The notes under the pieces were generated by a model. It did not search any database. It saw only the letters and a program-made list of their open reading frames with translations, and was not told the DNA's origin. 64,000 bases of DNA, taken from positions 55,239,949 through 55,303,948 of the forward strand of contig CP136065.1 in NCBI GenBank assembly GCA_032622095.1. The letters are read 5' to 3'. Of the stretch, positions 1 to 11,208 are shown one piece after another. The stretch is from Siphonodentalium dalli (Eukaryota > Mollusca > Scaphopoda > Gadilida > Siphonodentaliidae). Made by a program: the position numbers and the translations under genes. Every line of letters starts with the position of its first letter. The stretch's first letter is position 1.

Positions 1-163
1 AATAATACAGATCTTAGCTAAAGGGCTTCTCCAGAAAGTAGTTCTCAGAAAGTATACACGACGAAAGTTTTTCTGTAAAATCAATTAGAAAACTGGTCAC
101 GGAGAGTTGCTCGCCCACTTTTGAAAACACCCATGACGTTGGATATCAACTCATGAATAACTC

Positions 164-611
164 TTGAGTTGGCGCCGATAGTTGAATGACACTACTTCAA
201 TGCGAATGCTGTTCAGCCGGGTTCTGACACCAGCAATCAATTCTGCCCGTGTTTATACTTGACATAAATCTTTCATCGTCCTCGCTTCAAATGTCTATAT
301 AGTTCTGCAGCTTTCGAAGAAATTCCCAACGCGGTCATACTTGACATTGATTCGCGCGAACTTGTTTTTCCCCATTGTGCAGGATTGTTGAGTTGGCGCC
401 GATAGTTGAATGACACTACTTCAATGTGAATGTTGTTCAGCCGGGTTATGACACCAGAAATCAATTCTGCCCGTGTTTATACTTGACATAAATCTGTCAT
501 CGTCCTCGCTTTAAATGTCTATATTGTTCTGCAGCTTTCGAAGAAATTCCCAACGCGGTCATACTTGACATTGATTCGCGCGAACTTGTTTTTCCCCATT
601 GTGCAGGATTG
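164..611. repeat. 224-bp tandem duplication, two copies
   Basis: Copy 1 spans 164-387 and copy 2 spans 388-611. Both begin TTGAGTTGGCGCCGATAGTT and end in the same GTGCAGGATTG. They differ at only a few positions, for example GCGAATGCTG versus GTGAATGTTG, so the duplication is fairly recent. No open frame of note crosses it. Confidence 0.93.
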
Positions 612-1042
612 TGCCCATGATAGGGACACATCATTTATCCTATGGGGTGAGTCCGGTGTTTAGGTATCCTGTTATATAGCAACAACATACTTTCAAATAA
701 ATCGAATCATAAATTGGAATGTCCCACCTGAAAGTGTTCATAGAATACAGGCTTCGCATAATACATGATTGTACAGCTTAATAAATACCTAAAAAAAGTC
801 ATGTTTAATTACAAGGAATATTGCATTGTTTTATCGCTTATATGAGAATATGAAATGCTAGGTGTTACTACCATTGACTCTGACCAAGTTTTTTTTTTAC
901 CATTTGGTCTGTGAACAATGATGATAGTGGAGATAGTATTAAGAAATATTATCTGTGCGTACGGCAGTGCAAATAAAACCATTTTTCGGGTTTTCGAACC
1001 CACCATCTCCTTAACACATATCCCCCAGCACAAAAATTATCC
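612..1042. other. No recognisable feature
   Basis: AT-rich sequence without a convincing coding frame. A 14-bp perfect hairpin (GGGTT, loop TTCG, AACCC) lies near 985-1000. It is too small to call and is not a tRNA arm. Confidence 0.5.
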
Positions 1043-1086
1043 ACCCCAATAATACTTACTCCTATATAATTAAGTATTATTGGGGT
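1043..1086. repeat. 16-bp perfect inverted repeat (hairpin)
   Basis: ACCCCAATAATACTTA at 1043-1058 is the exact reverse complement of 1071-1086, with a 12-base loop. It could be a tiny MITE remnant. No target-site duplication is obvious. Confidence 0.8.
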
Positions 1087-1099
1087 AGGGTCAACTGTT

Positions 1100-1655
1100 T
1101 CACGTGGCATGTGCTTCTTAAATTAAAACGCACGGAATTTCGTTTCTTAAACGAGGTTAGTATGACTAGCGATAGCAGGATAACTATTGAGGAAATTAAT
1201 TTTCTAGTTTTTTGGGGGCACTTTAAAAAAACCCATTCAGAAATGAAAACGCCAAGGAATTTTGTTTCAGAAATAGTGTATTATTAATCAGTGATGACTA
1301 GAGCACTATTATTATGAAAATCAACTTTGTACTCGAAAGTGCAAATAGAAGTAATTTTTGGGGTTTTGGGGGATACTTTCAAAACCCCCTTTCTGAAATG
1401 AAAACGCCCGGAAATTTCGTTTCATAAATTGTGTATTGTTGATCAGTAATTGCTGGAGCACAATTAATACAAAAATCAGCGTTGTACTCAAAAGTGCAAA
1501 TATAATTCATTTTTGGGGTTTTGTGGGGTCTCTGGCCCCTAAACGCCAGGAATGCGTAACTTAAGAAATCCGATTTCTTTGAACGTTCCTGGGGTGTAAC
1601 ATATCTGGGGCATCAAACCTTTCGTATGCGATTGTGCAAATAGACCCATCAGGCT
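1100..1655 (+). repeat. Solo arm fragment related to the 18.4-27.4 kb foldback element
   Basis: Four degenerate ~150-bp subrepeats (near 1106, 1236, 1391 and 1535) each carry a motif like GAAATGAAAACGCC followed by GGAAATTTCGTTTC. The last part, GGAATGCGTAACTTAAGAAA to CAGGCTCCCT, closely matches the outer end of the foldback right arm (27290-27400, ending GCGGGCTCCCT). It therefore looks like a diverged single terminus of the same family in + orientation. The rest of the element is not here. Confidence 0.7.
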
Positions 1656-2025
1656 CCCTGATTATAACGATGTACCCATTTCCAAGTGTGTCAAATTATG
1701 TGTTATCTTTATTAAATAATGTAGACAAGTTACTTCATTTCCATGAAGTTGGTGATACGTTGATTGAACTACATGTCTTTAAATGTCATACTGTCACTTC
1801 TTGTGTAATGGTCGCCATGACACAGCTAGATAGAAATTCAATGCAACATATCCCAAACCCCAATGAGACTGAGAGTGACTTGCCTATGTCAGGATTTCCC
1901 TAAAAAAGATGCAAGTTCAAACTGCTGTTTAAGAAGATTAAAATTGTTATATAGTATCTAGTGAATTTTGCAGTTTTTGTAATGAGACACCGAATTACGC
2001 ACTGGTAAACAATGTCAACCACTAG
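1656..2025. other. No recognisable feature
   Basis: AT-rich stretch. An 89-codon frame over 1634-1903 starts inside the repeat arm and has no recognisable domain, so I do not call it a gene. Confidence 0.5.
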
Positions 2026-2115
2026 CTGATTCGATTCGAGATTCGATGTCGATATCAGGAAGGAGATTCGATATCGAGATTCGATGCAAAATCTCCGATT
2101 CGCAGACCCCTATTA
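2026..2115 (-). repeat. GATTCGAT-rich repeat, possible hAT-type terminus
   Basis: Iterated GATTCGA / CGATATCG motifs end on the minus strand with AGGGGTCTGCGAATC. That start resembles the AGGGGTCTGC ends of some hAT transposons. No partner end or 8-bp target duplication is visible, so the class is a guess. Confidence 0.3.
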
Positions 2116-2119
2116 TGAT

Positions 2120-3905
2120 TGCGCTATACCTTTGGATTCTGGGCATAAGATATGGATATTGGGACTTAGCTGGACCATCCTGCATCCGGACTTGACTCAC
2201 GTATAGTCATCTACATTGGTAGATATGCTGGGCAACTTGTGTTTTCCCCACTGGTATTAAAGTTGTCATGTTTACAACCAAGTGTCACATGTTTTCACTG
2301 CACGGACTCAAATTTGGGGTTCGGGTTCGCCATTTTAAGTGTGCCTATATCTTTAGATTCTGGTATTTAATATGGATATTGGGACATATTTGGACCCTCC
2401 TGTATCTGGACATGAATCAGGAAAAGCTGACATATGTTTTCACTGCACGGGCTCAAATTTGGGGTTCTCCATTATAAGGGCCCAGCTTAAAAAATGGGTA
2501 TGCGCCTATATCGTTGAATTCTGGCATATAATATGGATGTTGGGACATATCTGGACCGACCTGCATCTGGGCATGACTCACGTATAGTTTACTTAGGTTT
2601 AAACTTGAGGGGGTCAAATTTGGGGTTTACAATTTTAAGGGCCCATCATGGAAAATTGTTATGTGCATATATCTTTGGATTCTGGGATGTAATGTGGATA
2701 TTGGGACATATATGGAACATCATGCATATGTACATGACTCAGGTATAGTAGACATAGATTTTCACTGCACGGGCTCAAATTTGGGGTACATCATTTTAAG
2801 GGCCCATCATAAATAATTGGTATGGGCCTATGTCTTAGATTCTGGCATGCATTATGGATATTGGGACATATATGGACCCTCCTGTATCTGGACATGAATC
2901 CGGAAAAGCTGACATATGTTTTCACTGCACGGGCTCAAATTTGGGGTTCTCCATTGTAAAGGCCCATCATAAAAAATGCGTACGCCCCCATATCGTTGGA
3001 TTATGCCATACAATATGGATGTTGGGACATATCTGGACCGACCTGCATCTGGGCATGACTCACGTATAGTTTACTTAGGTTTAAACTTGAGGGGCTCAAA
3101 ATTGGGGTTTACCATTTTAAGGGCCCATCATGGAAAATTGTTATGTGCATATATCTTTGGATTCTGGGATGTAATGTGGATATTGGGACATATATGGACC
3201 ATCATGCATATGTACATGGCTCAGGTACAGTAGACATAGATTTTCACTGCACGGGCTCAAATTTGGGGTTCACCATTTTAAGGGACCATCATAAAGAATG
3301 AGTGTGTGCCTATATCTTTAGATTCTGGCATATAATATGGATGCTGGGACATACCTGGACCATCCTGAATCTGGGCATGACTCACGTACAGTTTTCTTGG
3401 GTTTAAACTGCACTCGCTCAAATTTGGGGTTCACCATTTTAATGGCCCATCATGTAAAATTGTTATGTACCTGTATCTTTCGATTCTAAGATATAACATT
3501 TATTTTGGGACAAATCTGGACCATCATGCATCTGGAAATGACTCATTTATAGCTGACATAGGCTCAAATTCAGGGTTCTTCAATTTAAGGGCCCATCACA
3601 GAAAATTGTTATGTGCCTATATCGGATTATATATATAGTATGGATGTTGGGACATTGCTGGACCATCGTGCATCTGGATATGACTAATGTATAGTTTGCC
3701 TAGGTTTAAACTGCACGGGCTCAAATTTGGGGTTCACCATTTTAAGGGACCATCCTAGAAAATGGGTATGTGCCTATATCTTTGTATTCTGGCATATAAT
3801 ATGGATATTGGGACATATGTGGACCATCCTGCATAGTTCTGGACTTGACTTAGGTTTAGGTGACATAGGTTTTCACTGCACAGGCTCAAATTCGAGATTC
3901 AAGGA
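2120..3905 (+). repeat. 161-bp satellite array, about 11 copies, with a 482-bp trimer
   Basis: The phrase ATGGATATTGGGACATAT recurs every 160-161 bases (for example near 2380, 2541, 2702, 2863, 3024, 3185 and 3346). Each unit also holds GCACGGGCTCAAATTTGGGG. Unit types recur every third unit: the block near 2372-2590 is nearly repeated near 2854-3070, giving a 482-bp higher-order trimer. Short open frames (70-85 codons) repeat with it and are by-products of the periodicity. Copies are diverged at the edges and more alike in the centre. Confidence 0.93.
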
Positions 3906-3912
3906 TGTGTGA

Positions 3913-4050
3913 ACTATTTCATTTTCCTAGTTGGAGTAATTCCCTAATAAGCATTTGTAACTATGTAACAAAAAAACACGTACGGAGAAATATTTTAATT
4001 TTTCTAGTTTGAGTAATTCTCTGATTTCCAAACGTAACTATGTAACAGTT
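3913..4050 (+). repeat. Two copies of an ~87-bp repeat
   Basis: Two imperfect copies share TCTAGTT-GAGTAATTC and end in GTAACTATGTAAC about 87 bases apart. They bridge the 161-bp satellite and the following 67-bp minisatellite. Confidence 0.7.
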
Positions 4051-4078
4051 TGAAACTCTTTTAAAAAAAATATTTTTG

Positions 4079-4860
4079 TTGCTTAGCAGTTTAGCAGCAT
4101 AGCACCACTAGAATTGAGTTTGAAACTTTCTGTTTTAATATTTTCATGCGTAGCAGTTTAGCAGCATAGTACCGCTAGAATTGAATTTGAAACTCTCTTG
4201 TTTAATATTTTTATCTCAGCAGTTTAGCAGCATAGCACCGCTAGGATTGAGTTTGAAACTCTCTTTTTTAATATTTTCATTCCTTAGCAGTTTAGCAGCA
4301 TAGCACTGCTAGAATTGAGTTTGAAACTCTCTTTTTTAATATTTTCATTCCTTAGCAGTTTAGCAGCAGAGCACTGCTAGTATTGAGTTTGAAACTCTCT
4401 TTTTTAATATTTTTATTCCTTAGCAGTTTAGCAGCATAGCACTCCTAGAATTGAGTTTGAAACTCTTTTTTAATATTTTTATTCCTTAGCAGTTTAGCAG
4501 CAGAGCACTGATAGAATTCAGTTTGAAACTCTTTTTTAATATTTTCATTCCTTAGCAGTTTAGCAGCATAGCACTGCTAGAATTGAGTTTGAAATTCTCG
4601 TTTTTAATATTTTCATTCCTTAGCAGTTTAGCAGCACAGCACTGCTAGAGTTCAGTTTGAAACTCTCTTTTTTAATATGTTCATTCGTTAGCAGTTTAGC
4701 AGCATAGCACTGCTAGAATTCAGTTTGAAACTCTCCTTTTTAATATTTTCATTCCTTAGCAGTTTAGCAGCATAGCACTGCTAGAATTGAGTTTGAAACT
4801 CTCTTTTTTAATATTTTCATTCCTTAGCGGTTTAGCGTCATACCATTGCTAGAATCGAGT
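4079..4860 (+). repeat. ~67-bp minisatellite, about 12 copies
   Basis: TTAGCAGTTTAGCAGCATAG followed by CACTGCTAGAATTGAGTTTG and a T-rich spacer recurs about every 67 bases, from near 4083 to 4830. The central copies are the most alike. The TAGCAGTTTAGCAGCA element is itself a short internal direct repeat. Confidence 0.93.
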
Positions 4861-5025
4861 TTAAAACTCCCTTTTCTCCCGACTTCTCGGAAACCAAAAA
4901 AGGAAACCGCTTTTCCGGCAATAAATATCTTTGACTTTACTTTGATATAGCAGTTAGCACCTAAAAATACGATTACCCAAAAAAAATTGACCACGTTTCT
5001 TGCCATATATGAAGTTTTACACATA

Positions 5026-5650
5026 TTTTCATAAATTGTATATCCTAATACACAAAAGTAATTATTATGCATCGATTATAAGTAGTGGATCACCTTTTTT
5101 GAGAGATTGTCATTTTTGTTTATGTGCGGCTTCAGGCGTTATCAGTTTAAATCGTGCAATCGACGTGGTTGGAAATGACGTTTGTTTTTGTTTTTGTTTT
5201 ATATTTTTGTATTGTGATCAAAACATGAATTCCATGAACACATTAATTCGCAAACATAAAAGACGACAATTTGGTTTTACTTTGATACATGTATGTATAA
5301 ATCAATCTAGTGGGTTAGACTAAGATTTTGAGGACATTTGGTTATCATATCCATGGAGATACAAATGTTTTAAAGAAATGACCACGTGCTCATCTGTTCG
5401 CAGTGCTATACTGACTAATTATTCTCAGTTTAAAAGAAATGTTGCTATATATCAGCCACATGTGCCCGACTCAGAGCGAGATGTTAAGTTGTATCGGGCA
5501 GATGTACTCTTGTCAGATGCCAGTATTGTGTGATTCTGAAAAGTCATACTACTGTGTTTTATTTTATCTCAGAAGAAACTATATTTGACTGCACACTGTA
5601 ACCACAATTTTTTAACAGGCCGTCTGTACATTTCTATCTCTCTTCATTTC
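5026..5650 (-). mobile_element. Helitron-like element body, paralogue of 18.0-18.37/27.41-27.68 kb
   Basis: From TTTTCATAAATTGTATATCC onward this stretch aligns first with 18001-18366 and then, without a break, with 27410-27670. Shared landmarks are TCTAGTGGGTT at ~5308, CAGAGCGAGAT at ~5475 and ACTATATTTGACTGCACACT at ~5578. It is therefore an empty-site paralogue of the element split by the foldback insertion. The usual head (CTAG on the minus strand) is not intact upstream of 5026. No protein is encoded. Confidence 0.8.
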
Positions 5651-6440
5651 TCAAATGTGGCATCGTTAACCCACATGCATGATTTGATTTCTCGTATAAT
5701 TGGAGAAAAGCGTGTTCGAATTTGGTGGAAATTAGTGCTAAACATAATTGTATCAGCTTTGGTGCCTCAACTCTCCCAATTATGACTCGAATAGTGCCAC
5801 TTTTGGCATATTTAAACCACGTCTATTATATTCCTGATAGCATGGATGTGATTATATATCAGTTAGTTGATAATCGGCAACTAAATAAATTCTTATTAAA
5901 TTTAATGCCCCCATCACTCACCCAAACGGCACCAATTTGGCGTCGTTAAATCACACGGTTAGATTCCTCGTATCATGGTGAAGAATATGTATCCGCGCTA
6001 AAAATTAGTTTTATCAAGCTTTGTGCCCATCTCCGGCTACGTGCACCCTGACTCGAAAGGCGCCATGCCATATCATGGAGATGATTATGTATAAATTTGG
6101 TGGAAATCTGTGACATAAATATTTCATAATGTTTGCTGCCCCTCTCCATTCTCTGTCATTGACACCAACACATGCCTACAGACATTCGCAAATATAGGCA
6201 CCAAATATGGCATATTTAACCCACCCAATTTGATTCCTCATATCGTTGGAGAAGAACATGTATTAATTTTGTGGAAATTGGCGCTAAACATATATATTTA
6301 AAAAATTGGGCTTGGCACCACACGACAGTGGGCGGAATTAAATACAATGTTAAAACCATTTTAAAACGATCAGAACTTATTTTCTTTATCCCGAATAACA
6401 TAGATCAATAAGGCTAATATAGATTTTATTTTAGTGGCAC
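5650..6440 (-). repeat. ~150-bp core repeats of the Helitron-like family
   Basis: Degenerate units carry, in order, TTAAACCAC, GATTCCTCGTATCATGG, AATTTGGTGGAAATC, GGCGCTAAA and CACCCTGACTCGAA. About five units are visible. The sequence ACAGACATTCGCAAATATAGG near 6180 matches the tail of this family. The same core recurs at 9.1-10.3 kb and 28.0-29.7 kb. Confidence 0.8.
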
Positions 6441-7040
6441 GGTTCCAGCCAACCGGATTTGATACATTTCAGTGTAGTTAGCTTAAATGATTCTAGCCAT
6501 CTTTCTTAAGCTAATGGGTGGAACCTTGTGGGAAAAATGAGAATGACACTTGTATTGGTTGATCCGGCCCAGACACACTATATCCAGAAACAAATACCAT
6601 TGATTTGGATGAGTGCCACTATGTTGACGCGATGGATGTTTTTTTCAAATTTGTTCAAGTTTGAACACGAGTAGCTGGTGGTGCTTTACTCGATAACCGG
6701 TTATAATTGACAAAGTATGAAGGACTACATCTGGGATTCTAATCGTTAGTTGGACAGCTCTACTTGTTCAAGAAAGAGCTAACGTGACGACATAGGTATA
6801 CATACAAGTGCTTTGGTCGCATTCGTTATTATTCAGATCGATACGTTGCCCAATATGTCCGAGTCGGAGTACACTTGTGTCAGAAAGCTTTATGTCGGGC
6901 CACTCTACGACTTCTCACTGGACTGCTTAAATAACTGATGCACGTGACTGATATAAGACAATAAACATTCAAACGCACACTCAATAACATACATACATAA
7001 ACACAGGAGTGTTGATCTTATATATGTTACAGTCAATATG
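6440..7040. other. No recognisable feature
   Basis: No convincing coding frame, terminal repeat or RNA gene was seen in this stretch. Confidence 0.5.
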
Positions 7041-7170
7041 TCAAATCAGTCATTTGGCCAAATGCCTAAAATTTTCAGTCATTTGGTGAAATGCCTGTGA
7101 CCGCCAGTCATTTGGCCAATTGCCTAAAATTTCAGTCATTTGGCCAGATGACTGAAATTGACCACCATAT
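7040..7170. repeat. Short direct and inverted CAGTCATTTGGCC repeats
   Basis: CAGTCATTTGGCCAAATGCC or a close variant occurs four times. The last copy forms a near-perfect 22-bp palindrome, CAGTCATTTGGCC followed by AGATGACTG. Two larger units are about 58 bases apart. Confidence 0.8.
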
Positions 7171-7918
7171 TTCATATTTATTTGTGTTTATTATAACAAA
7201 AATGAACAATCAAAACATGCAACACAAAATTTATAACACAACATGCTTATGTATACACATAAAGTTGGCACATTATAGATTTCCTATACCACATTACCAA
7301 TGTCTGAGACTGAAACCAAGACGTTGACGTCAACGCATCATGTGGTCCCGTCAACGCTTCAATGTCCTATGCTTTCATTCAACTTGAAAAGGCCACAAGA
7401 ATGGCCGGAGGCTCGGGGTATTAAACTATAAACAAGTCTAAGGCCCGTTCCAAACGACTGATTTTTGTCGACTCGAATCTAATACCAGACCCACAATTGT
7501 ATTAAATGCGTCAAAAATGCGACGTTTGAAACAATTAGATCCGTGTCAGACGCACCACAGACGAATCTCCGTCCAATTCAGACGAATCTTCGTCGGTGAT
7601 GCGTCTGAAATCAGTCTTGGTTTCAAACGACGGATTTTTGACGACTCGAATCTAATACATGTGACGAAAAGAGCCGAAAGTTGCCGAAGAACGAATGCAA
7701 ATGATATGATAATGATAATGGATAATAATGAGGGGGGTTCCCCTTATCTGCGGAAATACCCACATGACGTCATTTATCACACGCTCTCTTTGTTATAAAG
7801 AAAGATATATCTATAAGCATTGCTTAGGTAACATTGTGCAAATTGTAATTATTTTGGTAGTTTGATTCCTCAACGAACATGGCATGTCACTGACTCACAT
7901 CTTATAATGGATATAGTA

Positions 7919-8565
7919 TCAATGATTTATAATACTCCATATATACCGGTATAAGGGGTAGGGGTTGTAGCAACTGATTTATAATAATTCATATAGACCG
8001 ATATTCCTTATTGTAAGGAATAGGGGTGGTAGTCTCTGATGTATACTAATTAATATAGACCGGTATTACTTATTATAAAGGGCAGAGGTGGTACCACTGA
8101 TTTATAATAATTCATATATACCGGTATTACTTATTATGAGGGGTATAGGGGTGGTAACCTCTTATTTATAATAATTCATATATTCGGGTGTTACTTGTTA
8201 TAAGGGGCAGAGTGGTAGCCTGTGATTTATAATAATTTGTATATACCGGTATTCCTTATTATAAGGGGTAGGGGTGGTAGCCTCAGATTTATAATAATTC
8301 ATATGAACCTGTATTACTTATTATGAGGGTAGGGATGGTAGCCTGTGATTTATAATAATTCGTAGATACCGGTATTCCTTATTATAAAGGATATAGGTGG
8401 TAGCCTGTGATTTATTATAATTATTATATTCCGGTATTCCTTATTATTAGGGGTAGGGGTGGTACCACTGATCTTATTTATAATAATTCATATATTCCGG
8501 TATTCCTTATTATAAGGGTAGGGTGGTAGTCTCTGATTTATAATAATTCTTGTATACCTGTATTT
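7919..8565 (+). repeat. ~61-bp minisatellite, about 11 copies
   Basis: Units begin TGATTTATAATAATTCATAT, then ACCGGTATTCCTTATTATAA, then GGGGTAGGGGTGGTAGCCTC. Copy starts lie near 7922, 7974, 8037, 8098, 8162, 8223, 8285, 8346, 8408, 8469 and 8534. It lies wholly inside the 7443-8961 element. Confidence 0.93.
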
Positions 8566-8800
8566 ACATGCATGGTATACACATATATGGCAATTGGTTG
8601 CACGATATAACATTTATTTGTAGCGCCATTTATAGTATATTATATAACTATATGTACTATATACATCCTCATATACATATGCACATATATATTCGCGCTG
8701 CATTCGCGCATATATTTATACATAATTTATACTGTATTTTAGTATATATATGTATAACATACCGGTATATAGGCCTCTATATCTACGCGTGACCATTTTG
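8566..8800. repeat. AT-rich CATATA/TATATG low-complexity stretch
   Basis: Dense TATA, CATA and ATACAT strings between the minisatellite and the right end of the inverted-repeat element. An 80-codon frame here is tyrosine/isoleucine-rich low-complexity translation, not a gene. Confidence 0.7.
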
Positions 8801-9099
8801 TGACGGTAACCGGGAATCCACCTTTAAATAAATGGACCGATGTATTAGATTCGACGCGACGAAGATGCGTCCGTCTGAAACAAAATTGACCGCAGTCGCA
8901 TCACCGACGGATTTAATACAATTAGATTCCAGTCGACAAAAATCCGTCGTTTGGAACGGGCATATAAGGGGCTTGTTACATGGGTCGGGACAACTCGGCT
9001 AGCCGGGATAACTCGGTTTGCCGGGTGCCTCGGCATATGTGTTTTCTCACTAAAATACAATAGCCGAGCCAACTCGGCAACCCGAGATGACTATATATT

Positions 9100-10345
9100 A
9101 CTTTAGTGGATATCGGCGACTAAAGCATTCTTATATGTTAGTGTATGCCCCTCCTCCCCCGTCACTGACCCAAAGTGCACCAACTGTGGCATCTTTAACC
9201 CACATGATTTGATTTCGTGTATCATCGGAGTATGCCAAATATATTGCATCTGCTTTGATGCCCCACCTCTCCCCATTTGTGACTCGAACGGTGTCACTTT
9301 TGGCACGTTTAAACCACGTCCACTATATCACTGATATCATGGAGGGATTATGTATCAATTAGGTGATAATCGGTAGCTAAATAAATTCTTATCAAATTTA
9401 ATGCCCCAATCCCTCACCCAAACGGCACCAATTTGGCATCTTTAAATCACACGATTATATAGAATCCTCGTATCACGGAGAAGAATAAGTATCAATTTGG
9501 TGGAAACCTGCGCTAAAATTAGTTCTATCAATGTTGGTGGCCATCTACCGCTACGTACACCCTGACTCAAACGACGCCATATCACGAAGATGATTATGTA
9601 TAAATTTGGTGGAAATCTGCGACAAAAATATTTCATCATTTTTGCTGCCCCTGTCCATGTTCTGCCCTTGACACCAACACAGACAGGCAGGCATTTGCAA
9701 ATATAGGCACCATATGTGGCATCTATAACACACACGAATTGATTCCTCGTATCTTTTGAGAAGAACGTGTATTAATTTGGTGGACATTTGATGACCATCC
9801 CCTCCCTATCCCAGGAGTATCCCTGCCTCAAGCGGCGCCACTTTTAACATCTTTGAACTGCACAATTAGACTCATTTTTGAAGATGAATATATATAACAT
9901 TGGTGGGAATCGGTGGATAAACTAATTGGTCCCCGTCTCGCACCCAAACGGCACCAATTTGGCGTCTTTATCATAGAGAAGAATGTGTATCAATTTGGTG
10001 GAAATAGGCGCTAAAAATATTTTATCAATTTGGATATCCCTCCTCCCTTTCGTGCACCCTGACTCGAGCGGCGCCTCTTTTAACTTATATAAAACACACG
10101 AACATAGTCCTCATATCGTGGATATGATTAAATGTATAAGTTTGGAGGAAATCGGCGACAAATTATTTTGCTGCCCCCTTTCTGCCCCTGACAAGAACAG
10201 CCTCACTTTACAAAATTCGAACAGCACCATTATCGTCGTTGTAAACAGTTACCCCTGTTATACCCCTTTGGTGTAATCTATATGGTACCACGTGAATTTC
10301 TATAGAACACAGACAGGTAGACAGACACTTGCAAATATAGATATA
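9100..10345 (-). mobile_element. Helitron-like family copy: ~150-bp core repeats with (CAGA)-type tails
   Basis: Seven or so core units with GATTCCTCGTATC, AATTTGGTGGAAATC and CCCTGACTCGA(A/G)CGGCGCC motifs. A tail with CAGACAGGCAGGCATTTGC at ~9680 runs straight into further units. The right tail ACAGACACTTGCAAATATAG at 10320-10345 reads on the minus strand as TCTATATTTGCAAGTGTCTG, the family's 5' end. The opposite (CTAG) terminus was not found near 9100, so this copy is truncated or rearranged. Confidence 0.75.
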
Positions 10346-10349
10346 TATA

Positions 10350-10600
10350 CATTTATACTTTGGGACAATTAAATGTGTTTAATGTAATGTAACAAAAAAT
10401 AATTTGATTGGTTATAATTTCAACATATTAGAAAAAATTATCATAAATCCCATTGTTGTAAACATTCACAATTTCCGTTAGACGATCATCACAAATTGTA
10501 TTGGCAGATTTTGCCCACGTAGAAACGATAATAGAAATCCAAGGCCGCTCAAGTGACTTGGATGTAAACAAAATGAAAGTGACGCAGAGGGAAAGGGAAC
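10350..10600. other. No recognisable feature
   Basis: Unique AT-rich sequence without a supported feature. Confidence 0.4.
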
Positions 10601-10750
10601 AATTGGCTGCGGACACACGTACCACAGTAACGATGGCATAGTACGTAGGTGTGACATATTATTATGGTGGAGTTTGGTGACAATTGATCGTCATAATTAC
10701 TATGCCATAGCCAGCCATGTCGCCCGCTGTGTGTTCGCACAATGAGTCTA
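10600..10750 (-). mobile_element. ~150-bp MITE-like copy, opposed to 13795-13930
   Basis: The outer part GGCTGCGGACACACGTACCA and the inner part GCGGGCGACATGGCTA are the reverse complement of 13795-13930. Both ends of the unit carry a related GCG-ACACAC motif, suggesting weak terminal inverted repeats. The pair brackets the LINE copy. Confidence 0.65.
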
Positions 10751-11204
10751 ATGGATCAATTAACCCATTGCGACTCACCAAGGTTAAGCTATTCCCATTA
10801 CCTATAGCTATATTGTAATCTTGTCTACGATATATATAGATTTCGATCGTTCAGATGATTGTGTTTTACCATGGCGACCCCCCATTCACTCACACGTACG
10901 TAGTCCGTTTTATTGGTATGAACTAAATGCATGTTTGTAGTATAATACAAAATGGATTGGGGCACAAGTTACAAAACTGAATGAGCCCCTCTCCGATATA
11001 CATTGATACAAACAATTTGTTTAACAAAGTGGCACAATAAGTAACTTATTTACAGCTGCATGTGGTGAATGGAAAAGATGATGATGGAAGATTGTAACAG
11101 TTATTGAGGAAGGGTGAGAATGAGAATGATTAGTGGGGGGGGGGAATGCCAACGCCGAGTGCGCATGCTATGCTGAGGCGAAAAAAAACATATGTGTTAA
11201 TTGA
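10751..11204. other. No recognisable gene; LINE 3' flank
   Basis: The segment includes a G-run (11142-11150) and an A-run (11180-11188) just outside the LINE stop codon. On the minus strand the latter is a T-run. The exact 3' end of the LINE cannot be placed. Confidence 0.4.
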
Positions 11205-11208
11205 TTAA

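Larger units (their letters stand above)
7443..8961. mobile_element. 1.5-kb inverted-repeat element, non-coding
   Basis: The left end GCCCGTTCCAAACGACTGAT, continuing through TTTTGTCGACTCGAATCTAAT, is mirrored at 8921-8961, ending CCGTCGTTTGGAACGGGC. The terminal inverted repeat is about 41 bp with a few mismatches. The TIR motif recurs subterminally near 7624 (direct) and 8838 (inverted). Inside are a 61-bp minisatellite and AT-rich DNA, with no transposase. No clean target-site duplication is visible (left flank GTCTAAG, right flank ATATAAGG), so the superfamily is undetermined. Confidence 0.8.

Noticed and set aside
975-1010. tRNA-like T arm (GGTTCGAA on the minus strand)
   Set aside because: Stem pairing and B-box spacing fail and no acceptor or anticodon arm is present.
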